Source: Lepidodermella squamata
Lineage: Eukaryota > Gastrotricha
Direction of reading: 5' to 3'
NCBI GenBank assembly: GCA_047495785.1
Contig: JBLDXI010000074.1
Location: 434,001-498,000, forward strand
Length of the DNA stretch: 64,000 nucleotides
Shown: piece after piece, positions 21,690 through 30,239 of the stretch
Position numbering within the stretch: position 1 is the stretch's first letter
Layout of the letters: every line of letters begins with the position of its first letter
Translations under genes and position numbers: made by a program
The notes under the pieces: generated by a model
The model's input: the letters and a program-made list of their open reading frames with translations, nothing else
Told to the model about the DNA's origin: nothing
Databases searched by the model: none

Positions 21690-24600
21690 TCAAGACATGC
21701 CTAGAGCCTTTCGATTTTCATCATGCTTGACATGAACCAGAGCTTTCGTGAAGATATCAGCCAGTTGCTTGGTAGTTTCAATCCACTGCAGGTCTAGCAA
21801 CCTTTCTTCAATAAGTTCCTTGAGATAGTTCAGTCGGATACGGAAGTGCTTAGTTCGTTTAGTTAGGGCACCAGACTTGCCGAGCAAAACCGCAGCTTGG
21901 TTATCACAATAGAGGGTGAATCGAGACTGACGATAGCCAAGTTCGTTGATCAGCCTGAGTAACCAAATTCCCTCTTGTGCGCAAGCGTAGGCGGCGGTGA
22001 ACTCAGCTTCCATGGTGGAGCCCGAAATGATAGTTTGCCGGTGGCTAGACCACGAAACGGCGCCATTTGAGAGCAAGTAGACAAGGCCAGTCATAGACCT
22101 CGAAGTCTTGTTGTCTCCGGCCCAATCAGCGTCTGAGAATGCGATTAAGTCGCAGCCATCGCGCCGATACTCGATACCGACGTTTCTGGTGCCTTTCAAG
22201 TAACACAACACGCGACGTGCGCATGTCATGTGATGAGTTCGGGGGTCAGAAGTGTACCTTGCCAAGACTGAGACCGACCAGGCGATATCTGGACGAGTCG
22301 AACAGGCGGCAAACATTAACGAGCCAACTATGCTTTGGTACAACTCCTGATCAGCAGGTCCGGCGGGATCTTCGTCGTTGTCGAGCCTGATGTCGCGGGG
22401 GATAGGTGTGGCGACAGCGAATCGATCTTCCATACCATACCTTTTGAGCATTCGGTCGATGTAAGGACCCTGATGAATCCGGATGTGCCCAGGGCTACAT
22501 TCAACGGAAATTCCGATACACAATTTTATCACTCCCAAATCCTTCATCTTGAATAAAGTTTTGATCGCGTCCTTCAGTTGCTTGACAACGTGAGCAGGAG
22601 CTGCAACGACTAGATCGTCGACATAGATGCCAACAATGCCAGCGTCTTTGATGAATAAACAAGGGTCCGAGCCCAGTTGCTGAAAACCGAGCGATTTGAG
22701 GCTCTTTGAAAGCAGGCGATTCCAACACGAACCGCTTTGGCGAAGTCCGTAGACCGCGCGGTGCAAGCGCCACACTAGCCCGGCCTTTGCATCCGGATGA
22801 CCAGGCGGGGGTCGTAGGTAGACTTCTTCACTTAGACGGCCGTGTAGATATGCCGAGGGAGCATCCATTTGATGAACTTCGAAATTGTTAGCAGCAGCAA
22901 TCGCGAGAATAACGCGAAGCGATGCGATGCGCATTACCGGGGCGTAGCTTTCTTCGAAATCGCGGCCGATCTTCTGGGTGTGACCTTGAGCCACTAATCG
23001 ACACTTGAAACGGCTAGGAATCCCATTTTCGTCAATCTTGATTTTGAACACGTATCGTGAACCGTAAATTCGTTTCCCAGGAGGAGCTTTCATAGCGGTA
23101 TAGACATTGCTTTCTACGAACAGAGCCAGCTCCTCTTCGATGGCACGGAGCCATTGAGGCCATTCTGGCGAGTCGGTAGCTTCTTGGTACGTGAGCGGCT
23201 CAACCATCGATTCCACTCCCACTGAGCCGCGAGCTCGAACTGCGACGGCTGCCGATTGGTACTTAGCGCCAGATCGGGTTCTGGAATTTGAAGCGGGGAG
23301 TTGACCGAGGGTGAGTACTGTTTCGGGTATTGCAAGTCTTTGGAGTTCACGATTTACGTTCGAATTTCTTGACTGATCGAGACTAGTCGGGTTTTTCTCG
23401 TTGCTGGTGCTTGATTGGGGAGGCGGTGCTGGTGCGTTGGCGTTTGCATTTGGCGATGAATTTGCAGCATTTAGCTGATCAATAACTGGATCGATTTCTA
23501 ACCAATCGTTACTTGCAATTGGCTGTTGAGAGATTGCTTGCTGAATGATAGCTGGGCTCACTTGATGAGTCGGCTGAATTTGATTTGAGGTCTGAGCTTG
23601 ACTCGCTCCCACTGGATGGGTGTTTTGAACTTGATTCATCTCCACTTGATGGGGATTTTGAGCTGGACTCGCTCCCACTGGGTGGGAGTTTTCGGCCATC
23701 GCTTGACGAGGCAACTGTCTCGGAGGTGGAGGTGGTGGCGGAGGATGCCGCGTATCCCTGTTTGGGTCAGCTGGGACTAGACTGGGTAGATTTTTCTGGA
23801 AAAAATCGTTATCTTCGTAACCGAATTTTACGGGCATTTTCCTTACCCTGCTCTCCCTTTCCGAGAGGAGAGGAACCGCTGCTATCCCTGTACTAACTCG
23901 ATTAGTCTCGGGGTCGGACTCGATCCGAAATTCCTTCTCATGAAATTGTACCGCAATTCGGCATAGGATTTTCTTGGTAACTGGGTCGAGGAGGCGGTAA
24001 CCCTTCTGGGTGTCGGAGTACCCAACAAAGCGGCAAGCTTTGGATTTCGCGTCGAACTTTTTCCGATCTTGATCGTTAACGAACGCGTAGGCTACACATC
24101 CGAAAGGCTTGAGGTTGGCAACATTCGGTTTTCTGCCTGTCCATAATTCGAAGGGTGTTTTGTCTGAGTCGATCGCTGAAGATGGTAGTCGGTTTCGAAT
24201 GTAAGCAGCGCAAGAAATGGCTTCGGCCCATAAGAAACGCGGAGATTCAGATTCCAAGAGCATCGTTCTTGCCATCTCCGTAATGGTTCGTACCATCCTT
24301 TCTGCGCTACCATTTTGTTCTGGCGTGTGGGGACAACTTGTTTCATGCTTGGTGCCTCGAGCTTTAAGGTGGTCGATGAAAGCCGTTGATAAATTTTCTC
24401 CGGCATTGTCCGATCGTAAGCGCTTGATCTTCTTGTTTTGAAACGTGGTGACTTCATTCTCGAAATGTTTGTAGCAGTCAAACACGTCCGACTTCTTCTC
24501 CATACAGTATACCCAGGTATAATGCGTGAAGTCATCAACGAGGATGAGGTACCAGTGGGCTCCTCCTAGAGATTGTACTTCGACTGGTCCGGCTACATCC

Positions 24601-25532
24601 ATATGGACTAGATCCAACTCGCATTTCGATCGTTGATAATTTACACTAGAATGTGTTGCTCGATGAGCCTTGCCTAGAGCGCAGGGTTCACAATCCTCGA
24701 GAATGTGGCGACCGCTGACCTTAAGACCATCAACCAGGTTGTGTCGAAGGATTTGTTTCAATGCTGGCGATCCGGCATGTCCGAATCTTCGATGCCATTG
24801 AGTGTAAGTGGGTGCGAGTAGTGCGTGATGTGATTTCTGTCGCAAAAAATAAAGTCCGTCAAGTTTGTCAGCAATTAACACTTCTTTATTTGAGAAATTC
24901 AAATCTCGAATTTGAGCATGAGTTTTTGTAAAAATAGCTACGTTATCTTTTTCAGTGACTGCTGGTACGCTAAATAAATTTGAGGCCAGGCCTGGTACGT
25001 ACATGACGTCTTCGAGTTGTACCCAGAATGCAGACGAATCCGATGCTGCTGCTTGAATTTGCACCGCGCCGGACCAGTTGACTGGAATACGGCGCCCGTC
25101 CCCCAGGTAGACGTTGGTTTGCTCGACAAGCCTGGTCGGGTTCCTGAAGAGACGAGGATTGTTGCACATGTGCGAGCTGGCGCCGGAGTCTAGAACCCAC
25201 TTATTTGATTGTGCCTTGCTAGCAAGTAAAGAATAAAATTTTCTGGGTGTCATGCCTGAGTACGCATTCAAAATACCTTGAGTAGAACTATTATTTTTCC
25301 GTGCGGTGGCCGGGAACTCGGGTCGAACCTGGAGTTGACCGAAGGTGGCATTAACCGCACTTTCGGAATCGGTATCCGACATAGAGTCGTTAGAAGGGTT
25401 AAAGCTGACGTAAGCACCTTGAGTGGCTAGGTTGTCGCCTAGAGCGGACCTGGAGTCATTGAATTTATGTTTCAGTCTTGAACGTGAGAAGCGATTATAA
25501 ATTTGTTTACCTTGACGGGAACTACTCGGCAG
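21690..25532 (-). CDS. pol: copia Pol (protease, integrase, RT, RNase H)
   Basis: The frame is open immediately after the gag TGA; the first ATG is at 25382, giving 1230 residues from there. In order: aspartic protease WVLDSGASSHM; GAG-pre-integrase WHRRFGHAG and CEPCALGKAHR (HHCC zinc site); integrase core HMDVAGPVE, RSDNAGE and TPEQNGSAERM (D, D, E); RT YGSRYVFKIK, CRLVAQGHTQ, MDAPSAYLHG, VYGLRQSG and GIYVDDLVV (catalytic YVDD); RNase H FSDADWAGD, STMEAEF, LYCDNQAA and TKHFRIRLNYLKE. All catalytic residues are present and there is no frameshift, so the enzyme set looks functional if Gag-Pol is made by stop-codon readthrough. Confidence 0.93.
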   Translation of the reverse strand: MPSSSRQGKQIYNRFSRSRLKHKFNDSRSALGDNLATQGAYVSFNPSNDSMSDTDSESAVNATFGQLQVRPEFPATARKNNSSTQGILNAYSGMTPRKFYSLLASKAQSNKWVLDSGASSHMCNNPRLFRNPTRLVEQTNVYLGDGRRIPVNWSGAVQIQAAASDSSAFWVQLEDVMYVPGLASNLFSVPAVTEKDNVAIFTKTHAQIRDLNFSNKEVLIADKLDGLYFLRQKSHHALLAPTYTQWHRRFGHAGSPALKQILRHNLVDGLKVSGRHILEDCEPCALGKAHRATHSSVNYQRSKCELDLVHMDVAGPVEVQSLGGAHWYLILVDDFTHYTWVYCMEKKSDVFDCYKHFENEVTTFQNKKIKRLRSDNAGENLSTAFIDHLKARGTKHETSCPHTPEQNGSAERMVRTITEMARTMLLESESPRFLWAEAISCAAYIRNRLPSSAIDSDKTPFELWTGRKPNVANLKPFGCVAYAFVNDQDRKKFDAKSKACRFVGYSDTQKGYRLLDPVTKKILCRIAVQFHEKEFRIESDPETNRVSTGIAAVPLLSERESRVRKMPVKFGYEDNDFFQKNLPSLVPADPNRDTRHPPPPPPPPRQLPRQAMAENSHPVGASPAQNPHQVEMNQVQNTHPVGASQAQTSNQIQPTHQVSPAIIQQAISQQPIASNDWLEIDPVIDQLNAANSSPNANANAPAPPPQSSTSNEKNPTSLDQSRNSNVNRELQRLAIPETVLTLGQLPASNSRTRSGAKYQSAAVAVRARGSVGVESMVEPLTYQEATDSPEWPQWLRAIEEELALFVESNVYTAMKAPPGKRIYGSRYVFKIKIDENGIPSRFKCRLVAQGHTQKIGRDFEESYAPVMRIASLRVILAIAAANNFEVHQMDAPSAYLHGRLSEEVYLRPPPGHPDAKAGLVWRLHRAVYGLRQSGSCWNRLLSKSLKSLGFQQLGSDPCLFIKDAGIVGIYVDDLVVAAPAHVVKQLKDAIKTLFKMKDLGVIKLCIGISVECSPGHIRIHQGPYIDRMLKRYGMEDRFAVATPIPRDIRLDNDEDPAGPADQELYQSIVGSLMFAACSTRPDIAWSVSVLARYTSDPRTHHMTCARRVLCYLKGTRNVGIEYRRDGCDLIAFSDADWAGDNKTSRSMTGLVYLLSNGAVSWSSHRQTIISGSTMEAEFTAAYACAQEGIWLLRLINELGYRQSRFTLYCDNQAAVLLGKSGALTKRTKHFRIRLNYLKELIEERLLDLQWIETTKQLADIFTKALVHVKHDENRKALGMS

Positions 25533-26975
25533 TCATAGAGACTTTTCGACTTCGCCATCTTCCATCTCCTCGCCTTCTTCGTCATCGACGGACGAGTCTG
25601 AGTAGCGATCCTCTTGAAGGAGCTCGCGTTCTCGCTGCTCGGGGATATCATTGTACCTGGAGCCGCCTTGAGCGCCGCCTTGAGTGGAAACGCGAGCGGT
25701 ACGTGCCTGGAGCACGCGTTCTTCGCCTTGACCGCCGGCGACGGGAGTGGGACAGTCGCGCTGACGATGCCCATACTGACCACAATCGTAGCATTTCGAC
25801 CGGCTGTCCGCCTTGGCCTTGTTGCATTGCGAAGCGGTGTGGTTTTGATGCCGAGGGAGGGGGCATGGCGGATCGTTTCGGGCGCCGCCTTGAGCGGGCG
25901 CAGGCCGATATTCTTGACGACCAGGTTGTTTCGGCTGTTGGCGGGCAGGTTGCTGACGCGGGTAGCCTCGAGCTCTTCCGATTCCAGCGGCGGGGCGACG
26001 GTCGCGTCGATCGGGGTTTTGAGCGATCATCAGGGCTGCGGCCTCGTGCCGGGCTTGACCCGGAGGGGCGGGCGCGGGGCGAGCAGCGTTGAGCCGGTCG
26101 TCCTCGGCTAGCAGCGCCTGCTGGATTTCGGCGACCGATGGCGGCGGAATTCGATTTTCGAGCATCGTTCTCATGTTCCCGAGGCTCGGTGGCAGCGAGT
26201 GGAACAAAGCGGCCCTCTTCATCCGTTCCTCGATCGATACTCCTGCGTTTTCCAGCGCCTGGAGCAACTGGGCGAAGTCTCGAAAATGGGCGGAGAGGGT
26301 GGCTCCTGGAGCCATAGCAAAACTGTGAAACCGAGCCAGGAGCCTCGACTCGGTGGCAGCCGAGGTCCTCTCGAAGTGCGCCTTGAGCGCTGACCAAATC
26401 GCCCGGGGGTCGTCACCAGCCGCCCTGGTGATGTAGTAGTAGGCAGGCCCTACTAGTCGAACCAGGATTGATGCAGCAAGTCGGCGTTTGTCCGCCAACT
26501 CTTGGTCGTGGGTTCGCCTGGAGCGAATAGCGGCGTCGATTGCAATGCCCAGGGCATCGCGAGCAGCGCTAGACGCAGCTCGGGCGGTCGCCAGTTCAGC
26601 CGTAGCAGCAGTAGCGGCAGCGGGGTGCGCGGGGTCATCGGGATGAGCGATGATAGCGGCGTTGGCTTCGCGAAGGGCGATCTCGATTCTGCCCTGTCGT
26701 TCGGCACATTCGGCGGCGGTAGCTCGAGCAGCTTCGACGGCCAAGTCCTCGAGACTCGGGACGCCGGGAGCGGGCGGGGCTGGATGCACGCCTGGAGCGG
26801 CTGGCACGCCTGGAGCGGCCCCTGCGGGTAGTGGCTCGACCACTTCCCACAGATTCATGCCCTGAAGGATGTAGTACGTTGCGTAGGACCAATCCTGATA
26901 GTTCGTCCCGTTCAACCGCTCTGCCGAGGTTAGAGCATCTGGGCCCATAACCTGTTGAGGTTTGGAGAAAGCCAT
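25533..26975 (-). CDS. gag: copia Gag
   Basis: About 480 residues from the ATG at 26975, inside the LTR. An alternative start at 26948 lies in the primer-binding site. The N-terminal region has the copia Gag signature (ERLNGTNYQDWSYATYYIL) followed by an Ala/Pro-rich low-complexity stretch. Next comes the conserved helical body (AIWSALKAHFERTSAATE, LLARFHSFAMAPGATLSAHF, LLQALENAGVSIEERM), then a basic Arg/Gln/Pro region, a single zinc knuckle CYDCGQYGHRQRDC and an acidic tail (DDEEGEEMEDGEVE). It forms the virus-like particle and binds the RNA. The frame ends in TGA at 25533-25535 and continues in the same frame into pol. Confidence 0.92.
   Translation of the reverse strand: MAFSKPQQVMGPDALTSAERLNGTNYQDWSYATYYILQGMNLWEVVEPLPAGAAPGVPAAPGVHPAPPAPGVPSLEDLAVEAARATAAECAERQGRIEIALREANAAIIAHPDDPAHPAAATAATAELATARAASSAARDALGIAIDAAIRSRRTHDQELADKRRLAASILVRLVGPAYYYITRAAGDDPRAIWSALKAHFERTSAATESRLLARFHSFAMAPGATLSAHFRDFAQLLQALENAGVSIEERMKRAALFHSLPPSLGNMRTMLENRIPPPSVAEIQQALLAEDDRLNAARPAPAPPGQARHEAAALMIAQNPDRRDRRPAAGIGRARGYPRQQPARQQPKQPGRQEYRPAPAQGGARNDPPCPLPRHQNHTASQCNKAKADSRSKCYDCGQYGHRQRDCPTPVAGGQGEERVLQARTARVSTQGGAQGGSRYNDIPEQRERELLQEDRYSDSSVDDEEGEEMEDGEVEKSL
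26939..26952 (-). promoter_or_regulatory. Primer-binding site matching the initiator tRNA-Met anticodon region
   Basis: Directly after the 5' LTR the sense strand reads GGTTATGGGCCCAG. This is complementary to the anticodon stem-loop of initiator tRNA-Met (CUGGGCCCAUAACC). From established knowledge, Drosophila copia primes reverse transcription with an internal half-tRNA-iMet fragment of exactly this region, so this element probably uses the same unusual primer. Confidence 0.8.
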
Positions 26976-27181
26976 CAGTAAGTTCAAGTAACAAATCTAG
27001 AATTGGGAAGAAAAATATCGGTTAGCAAAATCTCCAACTGATTTTATTAGGTACCAAAAGATGCGAAGAGGGGTAAAACTCACGGCATGAGGAAGGCGTG
27101 CCTCGAGCACCGGCTGGACCGCGAGTCGACTCGATCATTCGACCTTCACATGAAATCATACCGATATATTTATATTCAACA
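26953..27181 (-). repeat. copia 5' LTR
   Basis: 229 bp, identical to the 3' LTR. In sense orientation a TATAAATA box lies within the first 20 bases. The last 22 bases encode an in-frame ATG (at 26975) that opens the gag frame, so gag translation may begin inside the LTR. Confidence 0.92.
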
Positions 27182-27186
27182 ATAAT

Positions 27187-27251
27187 TGCAAGCCAAATAT
27201 AAATAAAAATAAATAAATAATAAATAAAATAATAATAAAAAATAAATAAAA
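27187..27251 (+). repeat. A-rich (AATAAA)n tract, probable LINE tail
   Basis: About 65 bases of AAATAAATAAT-type repeats lie between the copia target duplication and the second piece of the duplicated gene. It sits exactly at the right border of the 23-kb interruption, as the 3' tail of a plus-strand LINE would. Confidence 0.5.
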
Positions 27252-27597
27252 ATAGCCAGGTAATTCGGCTTCAAATCCTTAATCCGGTGATTCGCGTGGT
27301 GGTCAGGGTTCGGCTGGGAAACAACGGGAGGTGCGTAGTTTTCCATGATTTCGGGAATTTGCTGAACTCGACGCCGGATTCGATCGGGTAGAAGAGGTCG
27401 CGGCGGCTGGCGAGGTTTCGCGCGATTTCGTGCGAGTAGCCGTGGCCCAGGCCGAATGTCAGCAGGTTGATGTTGGCGCTTTTCAGCCGGTCGGCTTTGA
27501 CTAGGGCTCGCGGCGGGTTTTTCGGGTCTTTGCTCATGAACACCAGGACGTAGGTCGGGCTGGCAGATCGGCGACCACGGGTCGGAGTCAAAACCTA
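27252..27597 (-). pseudogene. Second fragment of the vWA/chitin-binding gene (duplicate of 55781-56139)
   Basis: The vWA-domain half of exon 2 of the intact gene is copied here in the same orientation, including its acceptor end and the start of intron 1 (27598-27794). Motifs are SPTYVLVFMSKDPKNPP and LTFGLGHGYSHEIARNL. A deletion near 27345 fuses KFP to KSW and shifts the frame relative to the intact copy. The copy begins at the base corresponding to 55781, whereas the fragment at 3735-4067 ends at 55779. Confidence 0.88.
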
Positions 27598-27804
27598 ATG
27601 AAATAAAGCGAGATAACATTAATTTACTGTTTATATTGAATTTCACATTAAATTTTAAATTTTAAATTTACGACTTCAACTTTTCGAAATTAATCATAAT
27701 ATCATCACTAAACTAATCAAAAAATAACAAAAATTATCGCGATAACCACCAAAGTTTCCGCCTTCAGCATTTGGGAAGTTTATTTCCAAAGTCGATTTTA
27801 AGAC

Positions 27805-29031
27805 TAAGACAGGGTTGCCCGTTGTCTCCTTTGCTATTCATAGCGACCTTCAACAAAATTTGCGAAAAAATATCTGCTGAAAAATTAGGCTTTCCTATTA
27901 GCGAGACCGCAAACAGCGAGACCGCTATGAGCGAGACTGATTTCCTAAATTTACTAGCGTTTGCTGACGACGGAACACTTTTAGGCATGAACCACGACGA
28001 AATTTCACGACTACTTCACATTTTCGATTTGGCTTGCACCGAATTGGGTCTGAAAATTAACGCGGCAAAAACTCAATATATGATTATTTCTAGAGACGAG
28101 TCAGCCACTCAAAATTACGAATTGGAATTGAACGGGAAAAAACTTGAAAAAGTGACCAAATTTAAATATTTAGGGAGCATTATTACCAGTGACGGCAAAA
28201 TCGATGAGGAACTAAACTACAGAATTTCTAAGGCAGGCAGTGTTTTCGGCGCCATGAATAAATTCATGTGCAACAAAAGTCAGGTTTCCATAGCTACAAA
28301 ACTTAAGGTACTGACATGTGTTATAATACCTACCATCATTTACGCCTGCGAATCGTGGAACATATCGATAACCCAAGAAAATAGACTAAACACTATAGAA
28401 TATCGATGGCTTCGATCTATAGTAGGTGTCCACCTAATGGACTATATTCCAAATATAGACATTCGACTTGCGTTATGCGGAGGTCTCATTGAAGTGAGCC
28501 GCATTGTTGAAAAACAAAGGTTAAGGTATCTAGGGCACATAATTAGGTCACGTGACTATGACGTAGAAGGACTAATACACAAAATATATATTTGGACGCC
28601 TCCGCTTGGGTGGTTTGCACCCAGAGGTAGACCTCGAACCAGATGGATCAACGGAGTGCATAGAAGCCTAATTAAAGTAGGTCTTACTAAGGAAATTCGC
28701 CGGAAAAAGAAAACCAATAAGAACAATAAGGTCAAGGATAAGAAAAATAAAGCCACTAAGAAACGAGAAAATAGAAAAAATCCCGGCGAAAAGGATTTTG
28801 AGATCAAAATTATTCCCGATGTCCAACTAGCGGAATCGGTTTCTTTTGAAAAAGATGAATGGCGCATGGTTGTTAACTCGATTGAAAATTACGAATTCTA
28901 TACAAAAAGCAGAATCCTCGACTGTGGGGGTGGGTGAGGATCATTCTTCGCCTGCCTTCGCCCTCTTCAAAACCGGAAACGGTACACGACGCTCAGTCCC
29001 GAAGAGGATAAATAAAAACATTATTATTATT
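27805..29031 (+). mobile_element. 5'-truncated RTE-like LINE with 10-bp target duplication
   Basis: The second copy of the LINE at 6193-11098 starts in the middle of the RT (RQGCPLSPLLF) and runs through FADD, the C-terminus (ACESWNIS, RGRPRTRW, Lys-rich tail) and an ATT tail. The open frame 27771-28937 (388 codons) is intact to the stop. It is flanked by ATTTTAAGAC at 27795-27804 and 29032-29041. The uninterrupted paralogous intron at 56325-56350 shows the empty site. Truncation at the 5' end is normal for LINE insertion. Confidence 0.9.
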
Positions 29032-30239
29032 ATTTTAAGACGAAAAATTTGTTCGTTGAAAAGCGATTTTCGCCGTGAAAAAGACCACCAGCCGTTCAAG
29101 CCGTGTTGCCCGAGGATCGGCATCGCTTTTAATGTAAATTATCAAAGAGTTCGACCCGAAAAATGACCAATCTTAGTCTCTCGTTTTACGAGCACCATTC
29201 TAAACGAATGAATGGGGTGATTTCATCGGCGCACGAATGTAGTTGGCACGGTCACCACTATTTTCGTCGCACATTTTCCGGCCCGCCGGTGTTTCCTCTG
29301 CGCGCGCGCTCCTATTGGTTGGGGCGTATTGCGCAACAATTCAAGATAATTATAGCCTACCCCGTGCGCCCGTGCGCTGAGTCTAAGACAAGCATGTCGA
29401 AGAAAAATTAAAAGCCCATCCATAAAAATCCTTGAAGATCATCCTTCTGGTGATAATCGGGCTGTATTGTTGATAATCGACAACAAAATTGACTGCATCG
29501 TGGCGGTCTACACGTCCTTATTTGATGACTTACCATTTCGTATGGAAAATCGCCGGCTATGAGCAATTAAGACGTTGATTTAAGAAAGAGGATGCGATGG
29601 CTTTTTCGAAGAACATGCTTATTTATGAAAAATTATTGACGTTTAAACCGCTAGAAATTGCTATTTCGGGCGGACTATTTTAGGCTATTTTAAGGTGATG
29701 TTCCGGGACAAATTATGTTCAAATTTAAAATCAACCGGAAATACCCTTGAAAAAGCGACAAAAAACCGAAAATTTTGCCTTTCATTCCACGGATATCAAC
29801 CCCTAGTGCGGCGTTATTCTGAATTTTGGAATTGTACGCGCGAGGGAAGGCTGCGATCATTTATTGCGCAATAAATGCGAGGGAGGCGTATTTATGCGTA
29901 AAACGAGCCAACCAATAGGAGCGCGCGCGCGGAGGAAACACCGGCGGGCCGGAAAATGTGCTTCGTCAGGAAAGAATTTCAGAGCGAATCCCTCGTTGGG
30001 AACAACAGTCATCTGCACATGGGCATCTCAGTACGCGAAAGTCGGGTTGCAGAAAGTTTGCTGTGATTCTCGCGAATTTTTCTCATGTCATTCGAACAGC
30101 ATCAGGGTTGAATCAGGGTTGCGGTTCATTGAAAGCTGCGATCACTTCGAGCTGCTCAAGCAGATTCATTACTCCTTCAATGCGAGAAAGCGGCTAGAAA
30201 ATGCCAAGTTTCGCGTTCGTCAGCACGGCGTCTCCAGCA
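29032..30239. repeat. Rest of the duplicated intron-1 block, split by a TIR element
   Basis: 29042-29268 matches about 56350-56578, and 29962-30239 matches about 56573-56809. Together with the upstream pieces this completes a colinear copy of 55448-56809. Both copies contain decayed coding-like fragments on the plus strand (for example RVRQHGVSS, NARKRLENA), suggesting that an older processed gene fragment was already in the intron before duplication. Confidence 0.85.
29269..29961. mobile_element. 693-bp non-autonomous TIR element, 6-bp target duplication
   Basis: Terminal inverted repeats of 54 bp (29269-29322 and 29908-29961, one mismatch) begin GCACATTTTCCGGCCCGCCG. The flanking 6-bp direct repeats TTCGTC lie at 29263-29268 and 29962-29967. 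The paralogous block at 56573 has a single TTCGTC with no element, so both borders are certain. The body has no transposase. A 6-bp duplication does not fit hAT, Tc1, PIF or PiggyBac, so the superfamily is unassigned. Confidence 0.9.

Larger units (their letters stand above)
21392..27181 (-). mobile_element. Complete Ty1/copia LTR retrotransposon
   Basis: A 5790-bp element on the minus strand with two 229-bp LTRs (21392-21620 and 26953-27181) that I read as identical base for base. The ends are TGTTGA ... TCAACA, flanked by the 5-bp duplication ATAAT (21387-21391 and 27182-27186). Inside are a primer-binding site, gag, and pol in the copia order (protease, integrase, RT, RNase H). Identical LTRs and open frames indicate a very recent insertion, the youngest event readable in this window. 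Confidence 0.95.

Noticed and set aside
25370-25535. Splice donor (CAAG/GTAAAC) and acceptor (CTCCAG) between gag and pol
   Set aside because: Both lie after the gag stop and are not needed: the frame is already continuous with pol. Splicing within the tail would not remove the TGA.
25478-26111. Plus-strand open frames opposite copia gag
   Set aside because: They are GC-rich shadows of gag. They have no motifs and lie inside a complete retrotransposon.
21392-27181. Endogenous retrovirus with env
   Set aside because: Integrase precedes RT (copia order), there is no third ORF between pol and the 3' LTR, and LTR size and primer site fit Ty1/copia.
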